In this document: piece by piece, positions 57,001 through 64,000 of the stretch | Layout of the letters: each line of letters starts with the position of its first letter | Position numbering within the stretch: position 1 is the first letter of the stretch | Assembly (NCBI GenBank): GCA_948144175.1 | Contig: CANXME010002319.1 | Coordinates: 226,765-290,764 of the forward strand | Direction of reading: 5' to 3' | DNA from: Closterium sp. NIES-65 | Taxonomy: Eukaryota > Streptophyta > Zygnematophyceae > Desmidiales > Closteriaceae | DNA: 64,000 nucleotides | Position numbers and translations under genes: made by a program | The notes under the pieces: generated by a model | The model's database searches: none | Told to the model about the DNA's origin: nothing | What the model saw: only the letters and a program-made list of their open reading frames with translations

Positions 57001-58238
57001 TGCCGAGAGGGGAGAGCAGGAAAAGGTGGAACAAGCAGACTCCCTCTCTCGTTTCCCGTGCACACCTCACTCCCATCCTCGGTCCAACCTCGCTCGCCCG
57101 CCCTTCCCCCCTCCCCCACCTCCCCCCTCCCCACTCCTCCCCCTCTCTATCCCCACTTCCCCCTTACCCACTTTCCCACTCATGCCCCCAATCCCTCCAT
57201 TTCCCGACTCACGGCCGTCAGCGTCGGTTGTAAAGTCAACGAGCGACCCAAAGGGGTACCCCTTGCGGCGGTGGTGCGACCTTGACATGATGGAGCAGAG
57301 CTGTGCGTATTGCGCCTGCTGCCCTCCTTGCTTGCTCCCTCACCTGCCCTTCCCTCCTCTCCCATTCCCCTACCCACTGCCCACGCTCTTCCATCCCACT
57401 CCCTGCCCCCCCCTGCCCCCGTTCCCCTCCCCACCTTCCCTTTGTTTACTCACGGCCGTCAGCGTCAGTGGTAAAGTCAACGAGCGACCCAAAGGGGTAC
57501 CCCTTGCGGCGGTGGTGCGAGCGGGACATGATGGAGCAGAGCTGCGCGTACTGCGCCTGCTCCACCAGATTGCGCACCGCCACTGCTGGCGCGGGTAGGC
57601 CGTGGGCGCTCGTGGCGCTCTCTACCCCTCCGGATACTGGCGAGCGGAAGAGACCGGAGCGTGTGGCGGAGACTGGAGGAGAGGGAAGACGGGAAAGAGG
57701 AAACGGTGCAGGGTGGAACGTGGGAGATGGGAAGTGGGGGAAGAAGGGGGGAATGGGGGAGTGGGGAAGGGTGGGGAGGGGAGAAGTTGGGGGGGGGAGA
57801 AGGAGGGAGGGGAGCGGAGGAAGGGATACGCTGCCTCACTCACCCACCTTTACTGCGCCACTGCTAATCACCCGCCTCTTCGCACCACTGACACTCACCC
57901 GCAACCCCCCCCTCCCCCACTGCCACTCACCCGCAACCCCCCCCTCCCCCACTGCCACTCACCCGCAAACCCCCCCTCCCCCACTGCCACTCACCCGCAA
58001 CCCCCCCCCTCCCCCACTGCCACTCACCCGCCCTCACTGCGCCATCGCCTGCGGCGGACACCAGCGGCGCCGCCCCCGCATTTGCCTCGCCCGCGCCCTC
58101 TGCAGCAGCTGCGCGCCACGCCCTTCGCCTGCGGGGGGGAGCGCGCGCTGCGCTTGGCGGAGTGGCGCACAGGTCGGTGCGGAAGGGGGAACCGGCGGCT
58201 AGCGAGTGGGCGGAGGAGAGTAGACGCGCGGGGGGCAA
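54066..58238 (-). CDS. PNPOx-like FMN-binding split-barrel protein, plastid-type, seven exons
   Basis: Minus-strand exons: 58238-58028, 57636-57454, 56877-56721, 56361-56270, 55957-55846, 55140-55006, 54194-54066. The protein opens with a transit-like MPPARLLSSAHSLAAGSPFR, then VRNLVEQAQYAQLCSIMSRS, YPFGSLVDFTTDADG, FLLSPLGMHSRNLQSDPRCT, EWARGFYVKRHQHGAAQQWG, DIYFVGGFGTVAWIDVAEYV, DDASFISIDSKGVDIRVRHG and FHVQRLSFTTSDAVDSLPAA. It resembles the Arabidopsis pyridoxamine-5'-phosphate-oxidase-like family of At1g51560 type, related to glutamyl-tRNA-reductase-binding protein; that locus name is from memory and the substrate is unknown. All junctions are in phase except that exon 3 is one base short near 56776 (WSGL then NARATIFGDLYPL in another frame). 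Expected length is about 339 residues. Confidence 0.87.
54540..54960 (-). pseudogene. Three echoes of PNPOx-like exon 6
   Basis: Copies at about 54545-54640, 54705-54800 and 54870-54950 repeat the exon 6 end (QQAIDDASFISI and DIRVR), each with a CTCAGGT-type or CAGGT donor on the minus strand. Confidence 0.87.
55153..55560 (+). repeat. 36-bp GGAGGATGAGAGAAGAGGAA array
   Basis: About eleven near-identical units in intron 5 of the PNPOx-like gene. Long Arg/Glu/Gly and Ser/Pro/Phe frames here are artefacts. Confidence 0.93.
55575..55825 (-). pseudogene. Echoes of PNPOx-like exon 6 start
   Basis: Copies of the exon 6 start (ELNDRLGAELRA) lie at about 55583-55640 and 55690-55750. The second continues as a three-copy repeat of TTGGCCCCTATCCGGTCTTG to about 55818. 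Confidence 0.8.
55976..56050 (+). repeat. GGAAGGGGGA array
   Basis: About seven 10-11-bp units next to exon 5. Confidence 0.85.
56100..56160 (-). pseudogene. Echo of PNPOx-like exon 5 start
   Basis: CCATGCCACCGTGCCAACCC with ACATACTCAGCC repeats the minus-strand VGGFGTVAWIDVAEYV coding segment of exon 5. Confidence 0.75.
56378..56500 (+). repeat. (GGGA)n microsatellite
   Basis: About 28 GGGA units in intron 3 of the PNPOx-like gene, next to exon 4. Confidence 0.97.
56955..57300 (-). pseudogene. Echoes of PNPOx-like exons 3 and 2
   Basis: At about 56955-57020 the minus strand repeats exon 3 (GMHSRNLQSDPRCTVVMQIS). At about 57205-57300 it repeats exon 2 (CSIMSRSHHRRKGYPFGSLV) with a GTGAGT donor. 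Confidence 0.87.
57880..58027 (-). repeat. 37-bp array carrying the PNPOx-like exon 1 donor
   Basis: Four to five units of ACTCACCCGCAACCCCCCC-type sequence. Read on the minus strand, each repeats CGG/GTGAGTGGCAGTGGGGG, the exon 1 donor at 58028/58027 and the following intron bases. Confidence 0.85.
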
Positions 58239-60209
58239 GGGTATTCTGGAAAATAATGGGAGAGCGGGGGGGGGGGAGGGGGAACAGGGAGGGGAGGGGA
58301 TGGGAGAAAAAGGAGGGAACGGGAGGCAGGGAGAGGGACGGGGGAGAGAATGGAGCGAGAGTCAAGAACGACGGGGAATGAGGAGTTAGAATCAAGTGGG
58401 GAAGAAATGAGGTCAGGAGGACAAGAGTAGGTGATTCGGGAAATGCGGGGGGGGAGTGCAGCTGCTCTTGTTCTGAAAGGTTGTTCATATCGCAGCAGCG
58501 TATGCGGCCTACACCGCGTGTGTAGACGACGTTACAGCGTGCGATAGAGCGCGCATTGCTTACGAAAACGCCGCAGTGGCGACGACCCACCTATAGCGTT
58601 CGCTCGTTACTGTAACACTCGCCAAGGGGCGCGTTCCCGGGGGCAAGGCGGGGTGGGACGCGGAGGGCCATGGGCCGGACTCGCGCGGAACGGGGAAAGC
58701 TGCGCGGAAGAGAACGAACAAGCGCGGCGAAAATAACTGGAGATACCGCGCTGGGCGGCGTTGCTCGTTTCTTCGACGGCTGCCAATGCCAGGGCGGAAT
58801 AATGTTGCTGGTGGCGACTAGAGCACGCGCGACGCGGGCTGCTGATGATCTCTGAGTGCGCGGTGAAGTATGGCGAAGATCGGATGGTGATTGGACTCTG
58901 GGTTGGATCAGAACGAATCGAAACTTGGGGTTCGGGGGATGGGATGGGACTTCCGAAATAATCGTAGTGTACAAGTGTGTATCTAGCTGTTGTGAAAAGG
59001 AACCCTCTTTGTAACGGACCCAGAGCAGGTGCCTCGCCAGCTAACCGGGGGAATGGGCTGCTGACACGTGCACGAGATAAAGGCGGAAACCTGGGAATCT
59101 GGGGAGGAAACGACCCAATCAAGCCCGTGAATCGCGTCAGCAACAACCAAACGCAGGACTGATGAGTTGAGAGTACGGTGAAAAGAGTTTCATGTGGTCT
59201 CTGTAACACAAACAGATGAGGCCGCCTTTATCGGTTGCACGTGATACAGATCCCATAAGATTAATACCCCGCCCCAACCGTTCTCTATTTAGATTGCTCG
59301 CATCTGGAACGCAAAGCAGCATATTGAACCGCTTTCTAACTTTCTCAGGCGTCTTGATTTGGCATCAAGCAAGCAACTGCAGCGCCGCCAATCAACCTTT
59401 CCCACCCATTCCCATTCTTCCCTTCGCACCACCACCTGCCAGAAAATCACTCATTACTACGTTCACTCACTTTCATTCCGCTGATATCCCACATACCACC
59501 CCGAGTCGCCATTCGTCACGCGCATGTCTCTCTAGATTTTACCCACTTTCACTGCCGTGCTCCGCATCGGACCTCCGTGTGCCGCACCTCCTTTGAATTT
59601 CTCCTCGTTGAATCCGCAGTTTATTCCTCCTTCAGGTCTTTCCGTAGCGTGCTCGTTGCCTTGTCGTGCCGCATCCCCCGCGATCACCCGGCGCCACTCA
59701 TCCTTGCGACGATCCGACCATGCGACAGGAGGATGGGAGAGGAGGGAATGGGGGGGGAGCCGTCAGGGACGGGCTGGATTAGGCGCCGCGATAGGCGCGT
59801 GATAGGCGCATGATAGGCGCCTGTGAAATTTCGAACCACTCTTGACAGTTTCGTTAGCAGCTTACTAATACACCGCAACTAGACGCGAAAGTGCGCCGCA
59901 ACGTGTCAAATACAAAGTCGAGTGGGCCCATAGTACCGCCGCCGCCGGCGTCGGCGGAGAGCGTTGATGTCTTTGCCCGTCGCATAGCCGCCGTTACCCT
60001 TGTAAATACCCTCCCCTCTCTCGCGCCACCTATTTTCTAGGCACCTCTCGAATCGTCCGCTCGTCACCGTCTCCTATAACGGCGCCTAATTTGTACATAA
60101 TCCCCTCTTCGGCGTCTGTCCGCTTTCCCGCCTCCGCCTCTCCACCTTTCCGCCTTTCCGCTTCTCCGCCTTTCCGCCGCTCCGCCTCTCCGCCCTCCGC
60201 CCGCGCGCC
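58239..60209. promoter_or_regulatory. Divergent promoter region of the PNPOx-like and bZIP genes
   Basis: About 2 kb separates the two divergent start codons. It holds two G-box/ABRE-core hexamers CACGTG at 59065-59070 (context GACACGTGC) and 59238-59243, a GATAGGCGC triplet repeat at about 59790-59820, and a pyrimidine-rich CCGCCT(T/C)TCC stretch (60110-60205) that probably forms the bZIP 5' UTR. No convincing gene is seen; frames here are unconvincing. Confidence 0.55.
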
Positions 60210-61142
60210 ATGGCGTTCCCGGAGCTGCTAGCGCGTCAGGCGTCAATCTACTCACTCACGCTCGACGAATTCCAGGCGACGTTCGCAGGCCCGTCGCACG
60301 CCGTCGCATCCATGCCCATGGACGACTTTCTGCGATCCGTCTGGCTCGCCGAGGAGTCGCAAATGCTCGCCGCCGCGCACGCCGCCGGCGGCGCGGATCC
60401 GCGCGCGCGCGACAAGGCCGCGGGGCTGCTGCGCGCGCGCTCGCTACGGAGGCAGAAGTCCGCCGCAGCGCTTCCCGCGCGCGCAGACTGCGCGGACAGT
60501 TGAAGACGTGTGGAACAGACATTACAGGCCGAACTAGCGGGGGAGGGGGGAGCAGCGGAAGGGGGCGGGCATCGGCGGAAGGTACTCGCGGAGGGGGGGG
60601 GAGGCGCAGCAGCAACAAGCGCAGGGGCAGGGGCAGCAACAAATACGGCAATTGTCGTTTGCAGAAATTACACTGGAAGATTTTTTAGTGCGCGCAGGGA
60701 TTTCGAAGGAAGAGCTAATAGGGGGTATAGCGGCTATAGGGGGAGAGCCGGGGATGGGGAGGAGGCGAATGGCGGGATTGGCAGCAGTGCGCGGGGAGAG
60801 GGGGAGGGCGGAGCCGGCGGGGGCGAGGGGGAAGGTGGAGGGGGGAAAGGAGGGGGGGAACTCACTGGAACGGACGGGCGGATGGGGAGCGTGGGGGCAA
60901 ATGGCCGCAGTGCTGACGTGGCACATGATTCGAAAGCTACAGCCGCGGCAACAGGGTGGGAACTCCACCCACATGCGGGGGCAGCAGGGCAGGCAGGACA
61001 AGCAAAGGTGCCATTCCTGCAGCAGCACAAGAACCAGCTTCACCCGCAGCAGCAGCAGGGGGGGCAGGGCGGAGGCGAGGGAGGGAGAGGGAGAGGAGGT
61101 GGGTGGTGGCGGAGAGGGAGGAAGGGGAGGCGAGCAGGCGTT

Positions 61143-61173
<31 letters not shown>

Positions 61174-63591
61174 GCAGTGGTGGAGATGGCAGCAGCGGCG
61201 GTGGCAGATGCAGGGCACAGCCACGTGGCATCTGTATTCGCCGCCACACGCCACGCTGCTGCTGCCGCCGCTGCCCTCAACGCCCTCGGGTCCCTGGGGT
61301 CCCTGGGAGCACTGGGGGGAGCTCACTGGGAGCACTGGGGGGGAACTCCCTGGGAGCGCTGGGCGCGCAAGGAGGGGGGCTGCTGGGGTCACTGGAGGCA
61401 GGGAGCGATGGGGGCGATGGGACCCGCCCCTGCTGGTGGCCTTGCCATGGGGATGGGCATGGGGGGAGGGATTGGGGGAGGCGTGGGCGGAGGCGTTGGG
61501 GGAGGCGTGGGGATGGGTGGGGGGTTGGTGCCCACTACGTATGGTGTGGGCGCAGGCATGGGCGCAGGGATAGGCGGAGGCATGGGCGCAGGCATGGGCG
61601 CAGGGATGAGCGCAGGGATGGGCGCAGGCATGGGCGCAGGGGGGTTGGGGGGGCTTGCTGGGGCGAGCATGGTGTCGGCGGATGGGGTGGGGGGGCGGGG
61701 GAGAGAGGTGGGGGGCAGTGACGGCGGAGGGGGAGGGGGGCAGTCGGATACAGGCGGGGAGTGGGGATGGGGACACTTTGAGCGGGGGCGGTGGGGGGTG
61801 GGGGGGAGTGCGGGGCGGAGGGGGAGGAAGCGCAGTGGGGAAGGGGGAGGGGCGCCGGTGGAGAGGAGGCAGAAGCGGATGATCAAGAATAGGGAGTCGG
61901 CCGCTCGGTCTCGGGCAAGGAAGCAGGTGCGGTTGGGTGAGGTGCGGTGAGAAAACATTATGTGATTGCCTGCTGCTCCTCCGCTGTGAGTGAAAACTCA
62001 TGAAGCGTTGAGAGGAGGCAGAAGCAGATGATCAAGAATAGAGAGTCAGCCGCTCGGTCCCGGGCGAGGAAGCAGGTGGGGTGCGATGAGGTGGGGTGAG
62101 GTGGGATGGGTTGAGGTGAGGTGAAGAAGCGTTTTCCAGATCTTCTTGTTTTGCTGCTGTGCCACACTGAGTCAAGATCCGTGATACTTTGAGAGGAGGG
62201 AGAATGCTGTGCGGCACAGGGTGGACGGCACAGGGTGGACGGCACAGGGTGGACGGCACAGGGTGGACGGCACAGGGTGGACGGCACAGGTGGACGGCAC
62301 AGGGTGGACGGCACAGGGTGGACGGCACAGGGTGGACGGCACAGGGTCACCGTGTGGCTGTCTGCGTGCACATGGCTCGTGCTCTCTCTCCTCACACCAT
62401 GCTGCACCAAGCTGCACCAAGCTGCACCAAGCTGCACCAAGCTGCACCATGCTGCACCGCTTCCTGTGCTCCGCCCCACCCCTCTGGTGCACCCCTCTCT
62501 CCCCAACCCAGGCATACACACGTTCAAGTCTAACCACGTGCTGCCCTTCCCATGCCACACACCCCCCTGCCCTTTCCCCCTAAGGCGTACACTGTAGAGC
62601 CGGGGGCGGAGGTGGCGCAGCTGCGCGCCCAGCCCTTCCCCTCTCCTTAACCCCACCTCAGGCATACGCAGTGGAGCCTGAATGTGAAGGTGCCCGGAAG
62701 CCTAGCCACATGATCCTCTTCCCATGCCCCCACTTTCCAACCCTCCAGGCGTATACAGTGGAGCTGGAGGCAGAAGTGGCGCAGCTGAAGGAAAAGAACG
62801 AGCAGCTGCGCACCCAGCCCTTCCCCTCTCCTCTCCCCCCCCCCCCCTCAGGCGTACACAGTGGAGCCTGAAGGGTGCCCAGGAGCTTAACCACATAATC
62901 CTCTTCCCATGCCCTCCCCCTCCCCACCTCAGGCGTATACAGTAGAGTTAGAGGCGGAGGTGGCACAGTTGAAGGAAGAGAACGAACAGCTGCGCTCCCA
63001 GCTGCTGCAGCTGCAGTCACAGTCACACACGCAAATGGTGAGTCAAGAAATATGCAGTGATTGCTCAGCAGCTGCTGCTGCAGTCCCACACCCACGCGCA
63101 CCCTAGCATGGTGAGTGCACATTGCGCATTGAGTGAACGAAGCACGGTGTGCGCACCCCTTCTCAGCTCGAGCGAGTGCGATCACGTTGACATTACTGTC
63201 GCTGTCACTCAGCAGCGCAGCTTCTGGCAAGTTCTCGTTCCCATCATCACATTCGATTTGATTTGATTCGTATCCCCGTCGACCATCGATATTACTTCTT
63301 TTCTTGTCTCCATCTTTTTTGTTTTCTCGCCTCTTTCCCCTTCGGACCTGTCTTGCTCCCCTCAATTTCCCCAAACGCTGCAGCCAGCAGCCATGCCTAC
63401 TTCTCTATCTGCAGCACCACAAACAGCAGTGCCAGCAACGGCAGCAGCAGCAGCAGCAGCAGCGGCGGCAGCAGGCACGCCACTCAGTCTCCTACTACCA
63501 CCACCGCGGACCGTCCAATTTCCCGGCAAACCCCCTCTCAACCGCTTCACACCTGCACACAACATCTCACCCTCACACTCCTTTGCCAGGT

Positions 63592-63668
<77 letters not shown>

Positions 63669-63726
63669 TGGGAAGGGTGGTGCTGGCAGCAAGGCACCGC
63701 AACGGTCCAGGTCTGGGCCATGGTGA
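60210..63726 (+). CDS. Group A (ABI5/ABF-like) bZIP transcription factor
   Basis: The conserved blocks of ABA-response bZIPs occur in order: C1 (ARQASIYSLTLDEFQATFAG, then SMPMDDFLRSVWLAEES), C2 (LRARSLRRQKS then TVEDVWNRHYRP), C3 (LSFAEITLEDFLVRAGISKE), basic region (RRQKRMIKNRESAARSRARK, with N-x7-R), a four-heptad leucine zipper (AYTVELEAEVAQLKEENEQL plus RSQLLQL), and C4 (APQRSRSGPW, stop at 63726). Such proteins bind ABRE/G-box DNA and are phosphorylated by SnRK2 kinases at RxxS sites in C1-C4. Exon 1 is 60210-61926 and exon 2 is 62933-63037 (35 codons, phase 0). The terminal exon start is unresolved. C1 and C3 lie in different frames, with an in-frame stop between C2 and C3. Confidence 0.82.
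61141..61175 (+). repeat. (CAG)n tract in bZIP exon 1
   Basis: About ten CAG codons encode polyglutamine between C3 and the basic region. A Gly-Met-Gly-Ala repeat follows at 61430-61650. Confidence 0.9.
62010..62075 (+). pseudogene. Echo of the bZIP basic-region exon end
   Basis: A 66-bp copy encodes ERRQKQMIKNRESAARSRAR followed by KQ and a GTGGGG donor, 84 bp after the real exon 1 end. It differs by one residue (Arg to Gln) in the basic region. No good acceptor precedes it. Confidence 0.88.
62212..62347 (+). repeat. 14-bp GGTGGACGGCACAG array
   Basis: About ten units in intron 1 of the bZIP gene, followed at 62399-62450 by a 10-bp AGCTGCACCA array. Confidence 0.92.
62584..62880 (+). pseudogene. 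Four echoes of the bZIP leucine-zipper exon
   Basis: Copies at about 62585, 62661, 62749 and 62852 share GCGTA(C/T)AC(A/T)GT(G/A)GAGC(C/T). The 62749 copy is long and open (AYTVELEAEVAQLKEKNEQL) with an intact CAG acceptor, but I see no clear donor. The full exon with donor is 62933-63037. A copy of the exon end with GTGAGT donor is at about 63066-63111. Confidence 0.87.
63590..63668 (+). repeat. (CAG)n tract near the bZIP 3' end
   Basis: About 25 CAG triplets follow a TTTGCCAG acceptor-like site. They read as Gln in the frame joined from exon 2, or Ala in the frame that ends with the C4 motif. Confidence 0.93.
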
Positions 63727-63788
63727 CCACCCTTGCTGCCTGGTCTCGCTGGATGCGCGACACCCCCTCTCAACCACATAACACCCCC

Positions 63789-63960
63789 CCTTAACCGCTT
63801 CAAACCTGGACACACTGTCTCAGCCTCACACTGTGAAGGGAGGTGCCGACATCAAGGCACTGCAACGGTTCGGGTCAGGGCCTGGTGACGAGGGAACCAC
63901 CCGAACTGGCTGGTCTCTCTCGATGCGCCACAAACCCTCTCAACCGCATCACACCCCCAC
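63789..63960 (+). pseudogene. Echo of the bZIP last exon
   Basis: The sequence from TTAACCGCTTCAAACCTGGA to CTCTCAACCGCATCACACCC parallels 63534-63775 but lacks the CAG tract. It includes a degenerate C4 block (AAGGCACTGCAACGGTTCGG). The remaining bases to 64000 repeat CTCAACCGCATCACAC. Confidence 0.8.
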
Positions 63961-64000
63961 TCAACTGCGTTACACCCCACTCAACCGCATCACACAACCC

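Noticed and set aside
58607-59209. 200-codon minus-strand frame upstream of the PNPOx-like gene
   Set aside because: No recognisable homology. The transit-peptide exon ending at 58028 already joins exon 2 in phase. An upstream non-coding exon remains possible.

Overview
This window looks like nuclear DNA of a streptophyte plant (land plant or charophyte alga). It is GC-rich, full of minisatellites, and carries three intron-bearing host genes with clear plant homologues: AIR9, a chloroplast-type PNPOx-like split-barrel protein, and an ABI5/ABF-like group A bZIP. The genus cannot be fixed from the sequence. A zygnematophyte such as a desmid, or a bryophyte, would fit, but that is a guess.

Layout. 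1-19774 is a nest of LTR-retroelement fossils. The oldest layer is a minus-strand Ty3/gypsy element (gag at 17638-18732, initiator-Met PBS at 18901-18912, 860-bp LTR at 18915-19774). Copia element B (3666-17637) lies inside it, copia element C (6292-12974) lies inside B, and a 241-bp solo LTR (11350-11590) lies inside C. A further copia copy, A, enters from the left edge and ends at 3465. 19799-53180 is one AIR9-type gene on the plus strand. I modelled it as 32 exons totalling 8508 nt (2835 residues) with every phase matching, spread over 33 kb of repeat-filled introns. 54066-58238 is a seven-exon PNPOx-like gene on the minus strand, convergent with AIR9. 60210-63726 is the bZIP gene on the plus strand, divergent from the PNPOx-like gene across a 2-kb intergenic stretch with two G-boxes.

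The most unusual signal is a system of 'exon echoes'. Most exons of all three host genes are accompanied in the adjacent introns, and even past the stop codons, by one to six tandem partial copies that include the exon edge and often its splice site. Some copies are complete, in phase and have both splice sites (AIR9 exons 4, 30 and 32; the bZIP zipper exon), so alternative or mutually exclusive splicing is possible. Other arrays grew from a splice donor, notably an exactly 80-copy, 44-bp array at 39445-42964 in which every unit repeats an exon end plus GT donor. Several echo junctions carry an 18-bp palindrome, TTTTGAG-NNNN-CTCAAAA, with constant arms and a variable four-base core. I know of no described element with this form.

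The three genes do not form a pathway. AIR9 is a microtubule and division-site protein, the PNPOx-like protein is probably plastidial, and the bZIP is an ABA-type regulator. Reading was by eye; coordinates of exons and LTRs were checked by counting, and homology rests on remembered family sequences rather than searches.
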